A stretch of DNA of 64,000 nt from Elmis aenea (Eukaryota; Arthropoda; Insecta; Coleoptera; Elmidae): assembly GCA_947652605.1 (NCBI GenBank), contig OX393577.1, positions 67,170,108-67,234,107 of the forward strand, read 5' to 3'. How positions within the stretch are numbered: the first letter of the stretch is position 1; the number at the start of each line of letters is the position of its first letter. Below are positions 1-12,477 of this stretch, piece after piece. The notes under the pieces were generated by a model, which searched no databases, was not told where the DNA came from, and saw only the letters and a program-made list of their open reading frames with translations. The position numbers were made by a program, and so were the translations under genes.

Positions 1-1219
1 CTATTAATTTACATTAACTGAATCACAAGTTTAAAAAACAGAGTGTGCATTGGAGTTGTTTAATGTGCTGCAGCTAGTAGATACGGTCAGAAGTTGTGCG
101 CAGACATGTTCGTCTTCAACAGGTTTAATTTTCCTGTGCATACTGATATGCTATCTACAATTTTGAATTATTTATAAAGAGGTCGATCTCGTAGGAGACA
201 AAAATTTAAAAAATATTTGAACAGTTCATTACATATTGGAAGAGTTCGCTAAGAACTTTGTACTTTATTTTTGGTTACTTTCTTTTTTTTGTATATAACT
301 TTTTTTGTAAGCTCCTGACCGTCTGTTGTTGTGGTTGGGCTCTTGACGTTGTTGGCTCGTAGTTCACCAGTCACTAGGGGGGTTTAAAGACAGTAACAAA
401 ATAAAACGCTAAAAATGTTTAATCGTTTATTTACTGCTATTAGTTCAAAGCATTCTCATATATCTACAACCTCGACAGTTGATTTATTGTTGTGATTTGA
501 CGGAGTGTAATTGCTCCGTTGCATTATTAATAATATCATTTAAGAACAGTCGTCAATTGGTTTGTTGTTGTTATCGGACGCAGTGTGTTTGCTCCGTTGC
601 ATTAACAATAATATCATCGTTCAAGTACAGTCGTTAGTACTTTTGGGTCGTGAAACGTTTAACTCCCAGAGAGAGATTCGCCGGGAAGAACTATACTGAA
701 AAATTATGGTTAAAAAGAACGCAAAGTCCATCTCTCAGCGATTACTCTCCAAGAAGACCAGCGTGTCATTGAAATTTAGGAACTAGTCCAGCTCCTCGCG
801 ACGAACGCAAGGAACACTCGTAGTCGAGGTTCGGATAACAATCGGAAGTTTCTTTTATCTTCGCGAGTTTCGGTTTTTCAAACTCTTACCGGCAGATTTG
901 TCAATTTGCGCATTGCCCGCGTAACCTAGGCGTTCATTTTATTGTTGGTCTTTTTCATATTTGTTATTGACTCAAGACGAAATGTGACGTATGCAAGGTA
1001 TATTTACTTTGTTGAGATTCGTTAATTTTTGTTTATTCCCACGTGGTGATTTTAAACAAAAATTCACCTTTGGTTTAATTTACCCCTACTACTTACTCGG
1101 TACTCATACTATTACAATATTTACTTTAATGTGTACAAAATGTTTTGGGTTAAATTAAGAGAAAATAAATATTTGCTTACCTAAATGAAATCTCTCCTAT
1201 AGAATTAAGTTTTTAGCTA
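1..1219. other. Unassigned region with a diverged tandem pair
   Basis: No convincing open frame on either strand. Positions about 486-556 and 561-640 are two diverged copies of one ~75-bp unit, sharing GCTCCGTTGCATTA, AATAATATCAT and ACAGTCGT. Positions 640-930 are clearly less AT-rich than the surroundings and end in a donor-like CAAG|GTATAT near 996. This could be a 5' UTR or promoter of a neighbouring gene or an LTR fragment; no coding continuation was found. Confidence 0.4.
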
Positions 1220-1857
1220 TACAGGGTGTCCCAGATTACATTTCCAGCATGGCGATCACGCTTATTATAAGTGATACAGGCTTGTTTAAATTAGATGAAC
1301 TATTTCCAAGTATGAGAGAAGATACAATCATTTTTTAAAAGTACAAAATTCCTCGTAATTTAGATGTTATAGCAAAAAATATAAAAATGTCGAATTTCTT
1401 TTTCCTTTCACAACTTTTTTGTTTTAATCATTAGATCAATTTTATTCGTAAATTCTTTGGGATAGGTACTTTTTAATGTAGAATGTAACTGTTATTTTAG
1501 ATTTTTTTTTATCACTTGCCATTTTTGAGATATTACCCCTAATTTTTTCTTATGTGCCGCGAATAGGGTTTCTCTTATTTGACCATTTTGCTTGTCCCGG
1601 GTTTTTTGAGACAAACTCAGAACCGTTTATAAAAATATTTTATCCTTTCCGGTTTTCGAGTTATTAAATAAATATTTTTTTTTTGACATAATAATAATGT
1701 GTTATATCTCCTTTATTGTTGTAAATAGCGAAAAAAGTTATAAAGATTATTTTTCGATATTTTTATGTTAAATTCAATTATACTAAAAAAATAATTTTAC
1801 GCGCGCCTTTAAAAAGTTATGACAAAAACTTACCCATCGAATTTGGACCACCCTGTA
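1220..1857. mobile_element. TACAGGGTG-ended MITE-like element
   Basis: The left end reads TACAGGGTGTCCCA and the right end is its imperfect inverted match ending CCACCCTGTA. There is no open frame inside, so it is non-autonomous. Internal sequence containing AACTCAGAACCGTTTAT recurs inverted near 23400-23450, so at least two family members lie in this window. The ends resemble those of the Tc1/mariner-like transposons seen elsewhere in the window. Confidence 0.65.
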
Positions 1858-2002
1858 CATTAACAAACTTTTTATATACATGAAATTACAAACAATTTGA
1901 AAGCTTTTCGTTACATACAGTAGGCCTTTTTTTAGTTTAGTTTAACAAATGTTGCAGGAAATAAAAACATTAATGGAGTTAATATATCATCTTTTTTAAT
2001 AA

Positions 2003-3457
2003 TCAACTTACATCTTGTGATTTTTTTTTGTCTTCGAGCGTTTTCTGAATATCTTCCAATGTTTTTCCAGTAGTTTCCGGCACAAAAAATATAATATACA
2101 ATAAACTTAACACTGTAAGACCACTGAAAGTGAAAAAAGGAATGTATGTACCAAAATTGTCCTTCATTAGTTGGAAAAACTTTGCTGATACAGTAGCGCA
2201 TATGCACATGTATATCTGAGAGTAGCATAAACCAAACGCTTTCACGTTTGTTGCAAAAACTTCTCCCAAAATTGTGAACGGTATCGTTTGTAATCCCATG
2301 CTAAACACAGCAACGAATATGATTAGGGCTGCCAATGGAATGAATGTTATCCGCAAATTTAAATAGAAGTATAAGCCTTCCACAAACAGGGCAATAGCTG
2401 ATCCACTAGCTGAAATTATAAGTAATATTCTTCTACCAGTTTTGTCAACGATAAGAGTCGATAAGCAGCAGAATAATATTTGTACCGTGAAGAAAATAAT
2501 TGAAGACAAGCTTGGAGATATGTCTCCTCCAGCCTCTTGGAAGATAGTATGTGCGTAGAATGTAATGGCAGTTATTCCACTAAACTGCTGAGCTCCTCGA
2601 AGGGCCATCACAATAAATACAGCTTTCCTGTTGGTTTTGACTGTGAAGAGCTCAATAACTTTACCAGTATTTTCAGTTTGTTCCTTAACAGCTACTTTCA
2701 GCCTGTTAAGTTCATCTTCAACGTTTTGGCGACCTCGGAAAATCTGCAAGCTTTTCTCGGCGTCCACAAATTTTTCTCTCATGATAAAAAAGTAGGGACT
2801 CTCTGGCATCCAAACGAATGAAACCAGCAAAAAAATCGATGCACTGGAAGCTACCAAAGCAGCCGTGGTGATGTCCAAATAAGAGCCAATCACACTCATC
2901 AGCAGAATGCCCAAAATGTAAGTCACTGCGCAACTAGATCCTAGCATGCCACGTATTTTGGGGTGAGCGATTTCCCCGAGGTACATAGCTATCGCGCAGA
3001 AGTACCCATCGGCAACCCCCTGGACGAATCTTGCAATTAACATGATTGTAACAGATGGTGCGTATGCTATCATGATCCAGGAAAGAAAGAACGGTATAGA
3101 GGACAAAAGAACGACTCTTTTCCTGCCGAATAGATCAACTGTTGCTGCGCAACAAATTGATCCTAACATTGTTCCTATTGGTGGCATAACTGCTAACCAG
3201 GATCCTTGATCTTCAGTTATTTTAATACGCGAATCTCCTTGAAGGAGCTGTAGTAAAGAAGGTGATGGCCATCCATAGATTAAGCCGCTTATCAAAACGT
3301 TGATATTAACTGAAATTGTGATCATTTAGAATATAACACGAAGCAAGATTGGTATTTTTTTTTAATAGTAGGTACTAAAGACAATACCTGATATCATTGC
3401 CCAATATTGTATGGCTGGAATGTTTTCGTTTTCATTACGATTGCTAAACTTCCCCAT
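2003..3457 (-). CDS. Sugar transporter 1 (Tret1-like, MFS sugar porter)
   Basis: Predicted plasma-membrane facilitative sugar carrier of 458 aa with 12 helices. Exon 1 is 3388..3457 (23 codons, ending QYWAMIS) with donor AG|GTATTG. Exon 2 is 2003..3309 with acceptor TTTCAG|TTAAT. The phase-1 intron is only 78 nt. The ATG at 3325 lies in the intron and is not the start. Family marks in order: YGWPSPS at helix 1, DLFGRKR between helices 2 and 3, GEIAHPKIRG between 4 and 5, WMPESPYF after helix 6, QQFSG in helix 7, DKTGRR between 8 and 9, and PETTGKTLEDIQ at the C-terminus. Helix 10 reads GLQTIPF where the family usually has GPIPW. The last codons include GAT|GTAAGT, a good donor, so an alternative C-terminus is possible. 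Substrate unproven. Confidence 0.9.
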
Positions 3458-4005
3458 TTTTGCTTAACATTAAATTTTTGCCACCCAATATGCTACTTTT
3501 AAGTTACAATAGATAATTATAATAGCAACAAGATAAAAATAGCTAACAATTTTGTATAACTAGTCGTTTAACGTCTAAGCAAATACCGAAAGATAAGAAG
3601 GTATTTTATTAGTAATAAAATTAAATTTTGTTGCGACTAGAAGTTTCTGCACAGCTGACATATCGAGTAATTGAATTGGATTGTGAGTAATTGTGCATGT
3701 GGAAATTATTCGAATTAATTAGTCAACTATTTGATATTGAATCATTGATGCAATTGCATAAATGAGATCGAATAAGTTGCTTTACGAAAATTTATACAGC
3801 AAGAGTTAAATAAACTGTAAGGTAATGTTAAGTGTGTACAATGTTTGATAATTTTCTGCTTTATTTAAATAACAATAATGTTTTCTACAGAGAGTGTTTT
3901 GAATCAGTGAAAGCTGAAAACTAGAGACTCTCATCTCTTTGTCACAAGCAATTAACAATTAATGAAACTAAAAAAAGTTTCTCATTAGCTCATTACACAT
4001 AAAGT
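3458..4005. other. Intergenic spacer
   Basis: AT-rich spacer of about 550 bp between the start of transporter 1 and the end of transporter 2. It must hold the promoter of transporter 1 and the 3' UTR of transporter 2. No element, RNA gene or clear core-promoter motif was recognised. Confidence 0.5.
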
Positions 4006-5669
4006 TTAATTTTTTAAAATCATTTGAATTTCTTCCAATGTTTTTCCTGTAGTTTCAGGTATGCAAAATATGGCAAAAAATAATCCCAGAATTGAGCAAA
4101 CACTGAACGCAAAAAACGGCACGTGAATACCGTAGGCGTCCATCGTAATTTGGAAAAATTTTGAGACACATATTCCCAGGACATCGTAATAAATGTCTTC
4201 AAGGCATAGAGCAAAAGCTTTAACGTTGGTAGGGAACAACTCTGCCAGCAGTATTATCGGAATATTATTCAAACCTATGCTGAATATAAACACATAAATA
4301 AGAAGTGCTGTCAGCGGAACAAATTTAAAATTAGTTAAGTCTACTTCATAGCTTTGAAAGTAAAAATATAAGCCTTCAATGAATAAAGTTGCAGAAGCTC
4401 CGATGGTCGCAACAATCACCAGAGGTCGTCTTCCAATTCTGTCAACTAATAGTGAAGACAGACAACAACAAACAATTTGAATAGTAAAATATATAATTGA
4501 AGCTGTATTAGGGGATAAACCACCGCCTTTGCTAAATATTGTCTTGGCGTAAAATTGTATTGCTATAAATCCACATCCATGTTGGGCCCATAATCCCGAT
4601 CATAATATAAACAGCTTTCCTATTACTTTTAATGGTAAACAAATCAAGCAATCTTCCCTTGTCGTTTATTTGTTCTTCAATAGCCTTTTCAATTCTATTG
4701 AACGCTTGTTGTGTGTCCCCGCCACCATTCAAAATATCGAGAGATCTTTTCGCCTCCAACGGTCTTTTTTTCATGATTAAATAATAAGGACTTTCTGGCA
4801 TCCAAATAAACGTGATTAATAATAAAACTGGCCAAACAGACGCTATAAGTGCGCTTATCGAAATGTTCACGTGCGATCCTATAACGTTAATTATCCAAAC
4901 TCCAAGCATTAATGTTGCCGAGCAACTGGAACCTAGAAGCCCTCTGATTTTTGGGTGAGCAATTTCTCCCAAGTACATTGGAAGAGAACAAAAGCTTAAA
5001 CCAGTTGCAAAACCTCCTAAAAATCTTCCGATGGTCAATTCGATGAAGCTGTTCCCAAAACCTATTAGAAGCCAGCCTATAAAATAAGGTAATGCAGTAA
5101 GGATGATGGATTTCTTGCGTCCAATTATGTCCAACAGTACTGCTCCTGAAATGGCACCAAATGGGGCACTGATAAGTGGCGTCACAGCTAACCAGGATCC
5201 TTCGTTGCTTGTCAGGTGTAATTCAGAGTTTGGATCCAGTAGCTGAGGCAAGGATGGTGATGGCCAACCGTAAAACATGCCACAGGATGTAATGCTCAGA
5301 GTGCCTAAAAATGCAACAATTATTGAGAAAGTTACAGGGATCATTTGTTTATGAATGACACCAAAAAGTTGCATAAAAGGGCATTAAAATTCATTAAAAA
5401 TATTAGTTTATTTCAAAAGTTTATAAAATTATTAAGATATTTTTTTCCCCAGAATATTAGCAATTTATGTGCGAGAAAGTGGAGCTACTGGAGATGAACA
5501 ATATTTTAATCTTTGCCTGTAATATCAGGGTACAGATTTCTCGAATTTTGATACCTTAAAATTACATTTTATGAACCCAAACAAACTATTATTGTATATT
5601 ACCTGATAACATGGCTAAATACTGAATAAGTCGTGATTCTTGTTCCCTTACAAACCATGATATTTTCAT
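4006..5669 (-). pseudogene. Sugar transporter 2 with one frameshift
   Basis: Same two-exon plan: exon 1 is 5603..5669 (22 codons, ending QYLAMLS; donor CAG|GTAATA) and exon 2 starts at 5304 after TTTTTAG. The frame is open from there to about 4590, with FYGWPSPSLPQLL, DIIGRKK, GEIAHPKIRG and PESPYY. Near 4580-4600, in helix 7, the frame shifts as if 2 nt were missing compared with the paralogues. Translation in the first frame stops at 4532. The second frame is open to the stop at 4006 and holds DRIGRR, GLNNIPI and PETTGKTLEEIQ. The usual QQLSG reads QHGCG next to the break. There are no other stops and the splice sites are intact. It is either a young pseudogene or an assembly or sequencing indel. 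Confidence 0.7.
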
Positions 5670-8182
5670 GTTTCTTTTAGTACTAAACTTTGCTAATATG
5701 TATATTGTTATGTTAGTTGAAAATTTTATAATAATATTTTTTGCTATATATCCCTATTCATAACTGATAAAATTAAGGTTATTAACTGAACTAAATTGAA
5801 AGTAATGAATAAGTATGAAGTAATATATAAGCGTGTCAATGTCTTAGAATAAATACAAGAAAACTGAGTTACTTGCCTGTGTTCTTGTGTTAACTGTTTA
5901 TATTTAATTGCCAGTAACATCGAAATCAGTTTAATTATGGTTTTTATATGGTTATAAGTTCCAGAATTTAACAAGAAATAAGCCGAATATAGGTAAGTAA
6001 TAATAACAATGAGATTCACAAAATTTAACTAATAAATGTAAGTGTAGGTTAATAATATACCAAAACCTTCTAACATGATTGTAGTATCATTATCTTTGCA
6101 CATCCGACACTTATGATGCACATATGTTATTAATAATTTATTTGGCGTATTTTTTAAGCGTTATTTGTTGTATATATGAAAAGTACTGGCTGTTTATAAT
6201 TTAAAAAAAGGGCTACAATTAGAGGATTATTGTTCCAGAAATATTAATTTCAGAGTTTTTGTTATTTACATTGGGGATAACTGTGTAAGATTTTTATTTT
6301 TCATGTTGTGATAATTGTAAGTATAATTATTTTTATACAATGTAAAAATTACTTTTCTAAAAATGAGTATAAAGTTTCTTAACATTTTTTGTACTTAAAT
6401 GGTTTTAAAATATTGTTAAACCTTGTGTCAAGACCACCTCTGTACTTCATATATAGTACACCACTGGACTGGCTGGACCAGTAATGTTATACGGGCTAAA
6501 TGGTGTGATTCAGGTAGATAATTGCTGGTAAAAAACCTTTTCTTTCGTTTTGCATTGCATTTTATTGTATTAGTCTAATAGTACATTACTTATTCTGAGT
6601 TTCCTCATTGATGCACGTAAAGTATTTATGTTGTTGGTGAAAAAGTCCGAGATGACGTGAAGTTACCCCGGAGTTCAGTTTTTTATTTATAATGGGAGAA
6701 CGGTTAAACCAAATTAGATCATTCTTAAAGCGCAAAGAGGCACTTACGAAGCAAAATATAGTAACATTTGGGCTAACTTAACGGACCTAGGAACGCCGCT
6801 TTAAAAAACACATATCTACATCAGTTTGCCTCTTTAAAAAATATTACGTTTCAAAGTTTTTAAAACAATTCGAAGTACATACTTTTGCAATTTGTTTAGG
6901 AAAATGTTCAAAATTTTTACGATTTGCTTAATAATTAATAAAAATGTTGTACACACGATAAGCAATACATCCACCTGCAGTTCGTTCAAAAACCTAATAA
7001 TTTAGAGGTATAAAAATCGAGAGGTTACTGTTATTTTTTTTATCAAAGCAGTTAGCAACAAAAATCAATGAGTAAGATAAAATACAGATGTTTTTTCTTT
7101 TCATTTACATATGCATGCAATGAGAATAAAGATAGTAAAAATAATATAGCACAGTGTTTATTAAAATACAGTTCGTTAGCAGCTTAACTGGTACTTGTGT
7201 TTCACTAATATTTCGTAAATAGGCCTTTACAATTATTTTACAGTAAATTAAACAAATTTATTCGCATACGTATTACAAATACGAAAAATGAAGGAAATAC
7301 TTGGCAATAAATTGCCTTTATTATCAATAAGAGACAAAACATAAAAAAAGAGTTTCAAAAAACGTCACAAGCAATGTACTATTAATTAACATATTTATAT
7401 AAGATGAGTTAACCTTAGAACGTATAGAAAGTCCATTAAGTGGTGCGCGAATTAGATCTGGCGATTGTCCTTACGAGATTTTTTTCTATGAGAAAAATAC
7501 ATTCAAACTTGAAATTGGTCCAGCCAGACCATGGTGAGCACATAAGGGTTAATGTGGTCAATAACGTTTCAGGTGGCCCATCTTCAGGTCAGATTTCATG
7601 CACTAATAATTACAATATAAGCTTAACATTGCAGTTTTTTTTTGTTGTAAATAATTTGTTATTAAATACCTAGAAACAAAGAGAAATATAAAATAAAAAG
7701 AAGTGTACAAAAATATATTTAATTAAATTATAACAAATGACAATAAAACAAATTTTCTTGAGATTAGTCATAACTGTTGTTATGTGATGTATTTTTTTTA
7801 TTAATCAAATAATTTACTTTAAAAGGAATATAATCAAGCTAATTATCTATGTAGGGACTCCTTTACAAAAAAAAACTACACCAGTCTTTTCAACATCGTT
7901 TAATTGTATTGATTATAATCAATAATTAATAAAACTTGTAATGTAGAGACCGGGGTCTGAAAACTGGTTTAGTTTTTCTACAAAAGAGATTTTTTTTATA
8001 GTTGAAAACTTAAATGATTTCAACTAAACTCATTAATAATTCATTGTAATTTGTATTGTGCCCTTTTGAATGCACAACAAGAACATCAACCAATATTAAT
8101 ATCGCGAGAAAATAAATAAACAAACTTCCGCTTTAATTATAAATAAAATAACACTTAAACAAATCTAAGAAAACCAAAATCA
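5670..8182. other. Intergenic region with a distant inverted repeat
   Basis: About 2.5 kb of AT-rich DNA with no gene that I can support; the short open frames look like chance. Around 6459-6484 (CACCACTGGACTGGCTGG) and 7513-7537, two ~24-bp sequences match as inverted repeats about 1 kb apart, possibly the ends of an old DNA element. Confidence 0.4.
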
Positions 8183-10078
8183 TTACGAATCATGTGCTTC
8201 TGTATCTTTTTTGCCACTTTTATCTGGCACATACTTATTTTTAAGTATCAGCTGTATATCTTCCAAGGTGTAACCGTTAGTTTCTGGTACAAAAATAATT
8301 GTGTAAATAAGTGCAGTAATAGAACACAAACTGAATATCAAGAAAGGCACATGCATACCAAAATAATCCCGCGAAACTTGGAAAACTTTTGAGGAAACTG
8401 TGGCTGTTATATAAAAATTAATATTGGAAAGGCATACTGCGAAGGCTTTCACGTTTGTTGGGAACACTTCGGCCGTTATAGTCATGGGAACTGTCTGCAA
8501 ACCTACGCTAAATATTGCCACAAAAAAAATTAGAAACACCAAGGGTACAAAGGCAAAATTATCGAGGTTTACTGTGGTGTAATTTAAAAAATAAAAATAT
8601 ACACCTATTACAAAGAGAGTTACAGATGAACCTGCGGTTGATATAATAAGTAACATTCTTCTTCCAGATTTATCAACAAGGATAGATGACAGTAAACAAA
8701 ATATTAATTGCACTGTAAAAAATATGATAGAGGCTAAGCTTGGTGTAATATTGCTAGCTTCTTGGAAGATAGCGTTAGCGTAAAAAGTTATAGCGGTTAT
8801 TCCGCTCAGCTGTTGAAGGCCTCGAAGAATCATGATGATAAACACAGCTTTCCTGTTACTTTTAGAAGTAAACAGATCAAGAAATTTGCCGGTATTTTCG
8901 TTTTGTTCCTTAACGGCTATTTTGAGCTTATCAAGTTCATCAACAACATCCTTGTAACCTTTGAGAATCTGCAAACTTTTCTTCGCGTCATCAAACTTTC
9001 CCTTCATGATGTAGAAGTACGGACTTTCTGGCATCCAAGTAAAGAAAACCATGAGCAATACCGATGCACTAGAAGCTACCAAAGCGGTTGTGGTGATGCT
9101 TGTGTAAGGTCCGAATATGTTCATGACTAAGATGCCTAAAATATAAGTAACTATGCAGCTAATGCTTAGCATTCCGCGTATTTTCGGGTGCGCAATTTCT
9201 CCAAGATACATCACCACAGCCATGAAGCATCCATCAGCAAATCCGAGGACGAATCTTGCGATTAACATGATTTGAACCGTCTGTGCGTATGCTATCATGA
9301 CCCACGATACAAAAATTGGTATGGCGGACGAAAGAACGACTGTTTTTCTGCCTATTATGTCAACTATTATGGTGCAGACGACTGCGCCTATGGTTGATCC
9401 CATCAAAGGTGTCACTGCCAGCCAGGAGCCTTCTTCTTCGGTTATGGGGATGGGAGAATCATCACTGAGTAATTTCGGTAAAGTAGGCGATGGCCAACCA
9501 TATATCATACCACAGTTCAGAGTACTAAGATTAACTAGAAGAGAAGAAACTTTTAAATCGAAAAAATACAAAGCGGGCGTGTATTTTTTAGGTTACAACC
9601 GTCACAAGTCTATATTTTCTAAAGTTTTAATGGGGAATTAAACGACGTTACGGTGCTATTGGGCGTTACATCTTCAGTATCTCACGATATTTGCCAACTT
9701 AGCGGGGCGAAAAAATTAGATCTATCTTCATTAATTTTTTTGTTACTAATTTTTTGTGTTTATTAATTTTTTTGTTTATTAAAAGTTTAGATCTTTACCT
9801 GCTAAAGTTAAATTTAAACTTCAATTTTTATAAAATTATAATAAGATTACTACTGTCGATCAGACGAGGTTTAAAAACAGTTCAAGTATTTTTACCACGG
9901 TTTTTTTATTTTAAAATTGTGATTATTAATTACACTTATTTATTTCATAAAAATTTTATGCACACGAAATTTTATTACTTAAGCATTTTTAACGACAGCA
10001 TTATTAATAAAATACAATACCTGTTATCATGGCCCAATACTGTATTAACGCAATTTTATTGTTATTATTTTCTTTCAT
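8183..10078 (-). CDS. Sugar transporter 3 (Tret1-like, MFS sugar porter)
   Basis: Predicted 469-aa sugar carrier. Exon 1 is 10021..10078 (19 codons rich in Asn/Lys, ending QYWAMIT) with donor CAG|GTATTG. Exon 2 is 8183..9534, after a strong pyrimidine-rich acceptor (CTTCTCTTCTAG). The intron is 486 nt and phase 1. Motifs: YGWPSPTLPKLL, DIIGRKT, GEIAHPKIRG, WMPESPYF, RGLQQLSGITAI, DKSGRR, and PETNGYTLEDIQ in place of PETKG. Helix 10 reads GLQTVPM with no Trp, and the usual Gly-Glu after it is Ala-Glu. It is closest by eye to transporter 1 (shared ITAITFYA, FQEA and EQNENTGK/EQTENTGK). The ATG at 9571 falls inside the intron. Confidence 0.9.
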
Positions 10079-10399
10079 CTTTAAATTTTTGCTTAACTGG
10101 TAAAGAAATATATAAATTACACTGCTATATTAAAAAAACATTTTCAAATAACTGGTCTGTTAACAAAAATTAATGTATTACTGTTTGCTTAAACTAAGAG
10201 ATAAAAAATATTTATTAGTTATTGCTCAAAAATTTTCCAAAATTTCAACAATATTAAGACCGAGTCAAGATAATAACGTATTGTTTTTAAGTACAATAAA
10301 TTATTGTTATCATTTATAAATAAGGTGATTGTTTTGGTACGTAGCGTTCTCAGTGCATATTATTGCTCTAGCAACAGACGTAGTTAAATTGTATTCATT

Positions 10400-11177
10400 T
10401 TAGGTAGGAGGAAAAGAATTTCCGTTTTTTTTTCTTTCAGGCATCTTGGACGCTAAACAATTGATAAAAGTATGACAAGATATATGTCAAATTAAAAAGC
10501 GCATCCCCTAGTTTCGTTTTTGATTCAGTTAGTTTAATTGCTTGTGGTTTGAAGTTTTTTAAATGTCCGAAACAAATGTTGAAATTCTTGCAATTTTACG
10601 TCACTATTGGAAATTGGGGCGAAGCGCCGCTGATGCTGCACGAACTATACGTGAAGTGGAAGGTTAGGATGCAGTCTCTAATCGTACTGCACAAAATTGT
10701 CATCTAAAATTCAAAAACGGCGATACCAGCCTCCAAAAGCAACGTCGTTCTGGGCGGCCCTCTATGGTAGACCAGGGGGCCCTACTTCAAGCCGTCGACA
10801 GCAAGACAACGCTAGACCGCATACGGCCCAAATGACCCTCCGGAAACTGAATAGCTTTGATGGGATAGAAGTGCTACCACACCCTGCATCTATTCTCAAC
10901 CTAGCACCATCGGATTACCACGTGTTACGATCAATGGTTCATTTCCTGACTGGGCGGGACTTTGCTAATGTTCAGGAAGTGGAAGAAGGGTGTCGCGAGT
11001 TCTTCTACTCCAAGTCCCAAGAATGGTACCGGAGGGGAATTGAAAACCTGGCGAAAAAAGGGATTAAGACCATCCAATATAATAGACTATATTTTGATTT
11101 TTGATTAATTTTAGTTTGTCAAAAATATTAAAAATAAATATCATGTTAAAAACGAAAATACTTTTGCTCCTACCTAA
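10400..11177 (+). mobile_element. Internally deleted mariner-type transposon
   Basis: Terminal inverted repeats of about 30 bp: left begins TTAGGTAGGAGGAAAAG and right ends with its inverted match, next to TA. Inside, the + strand encodes a transposase N-terminus from 10564 (starting MSETNVEILAILRHYW) with frame breaks, then jumps to the C-terminal part from about 10800 (QDNARPHTAQMT, then a diverged HPASILNLAPSDYH) up to about 11104. The middle of the catalytic domain is missing. The motif pair is typical of mariner DD34D transposases. It is a dead copy, mobile only if helped in trans. Confidence 0.88.
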
Positions 11178-12477
11178 TATAAACGAAATACTTTTATATT
11201 GAATTAAAAGACTTGAATTAAAATAGGTTTGTAAGATTTGCGGTTAAATAATATGCGTAATCATTTCTTTATTTTTTAGATATGTTACAGTATTAAAATT
11301 AGTTAGATGGATGGGTGAAAAGTTGACTTTTATTGAGTAACAAAAATCAGTAACTGCCTTTCTGGAGACATTTAAATAAAGGCCCAACTCTGCAAATCAA
11401 CAAATCAAACTCAGTTGCTTATAAAATCTGTATTGCAATTTTTTTAAACTAAGAATGTACATGCAATATGTTGCACAATTATTTATAATGTCTTTACCAC
11501 AATAACAAATTAATGTCATGATAAACTGCTTAGTAAACTTTTTTAAAATTTTTGCTACTACAATGTTGATCATCTCTAAACGAAATTTATTGTTAATATT
11601 TTTGTATTAGTAATACGACACGTGTGTCAAAGTTATATGAGTGTTCATCACTATGCTATTTTTATGTTAGCTGTAGTTACATTCATGTTGTTGTAATAAA
11701 AAAGTATTTGCATATCTTTTGTTGTGTACAACATGTTTTTAATTAAACAGAAGTTTATATCAAAATTCTTTATTGTCTTAGAGTTGGTATGTACATTTTA
11801 TTACATTGTTCGTCAATAATTATAAATAAATTAAGTTAACAAAAAATTGGTAATAGAATAGATTTATAAGTAAGATGTATAATAAAATTTTAAAATTAAG
11901 TTGTGTCTAATAAATGTTCCAATTGTTTAAGTCGTTAATTTTAAGTAATGTATAAATTAATATCTAATTACTGATAAATCTCTTTGGCCGAAATCAAATC
12001 AGATTCGAAATAAGAATTTACTTGTTTTGTCCAAGTAGCTTTAAAAAGCTAATGACGAAAAAACTGGTAAAGTTTTTGTGCAAAAAAGTTTCTTTATAGA
12101 TAATTATACGTTAAGTTATTTTTAAATGAAATTATTTATACTAAATAGTTGTATTTTGTTTAGGGAGAAAACCATCAAATATACAAAATAGGTTTGGACG
12201 ACTTAAATAAAGTCAATGTTTAAATAAAAGTTTTATGTTAAATACATTTTTTGTTACTGATTATTTAGCTTTTGCAATGTTTTTATTAGCTGTGGTCTTA
12301 TTTTATTTTTATTAAAGAAACTGACATTTTTAAATGTTGTTGGCCTAGTAATAATATAAATATTTTTAAATTTGTTCGACTTAGATTATTTCCTGCCCTA
12401 ATTTAAAGCCTACTTGCTGTTAAATTAAACAGGAAGTTGCAAAATAGGTTGCAAAAATTATAACCAATATAAACTAT
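11178..12477. other. AT-rich intergenic region
   Basis: About 1.3 kb between the mariner relic and the 3' end of transporter 4. There are many short A/T runs, no usable open frame and no recognised repeat ends. It presumably holds the 3' UTR of transporter 4. Confidence 0.45.

Noticed and set aside
3310..3325. ATG at 3325 as the start of transporter 1
   Set aside because: It sits in the 78-nt intron; the upstream exon 3388..3457 joins in frame and gives the N-terminus shared with the paralogues. The same applies to the ATG at 9571 of transporter 3.
9754..10173. 139-codon + frame
   Set aside because: AT-rich chance frame over the intron and first exon of transporter 3 on the other strand.
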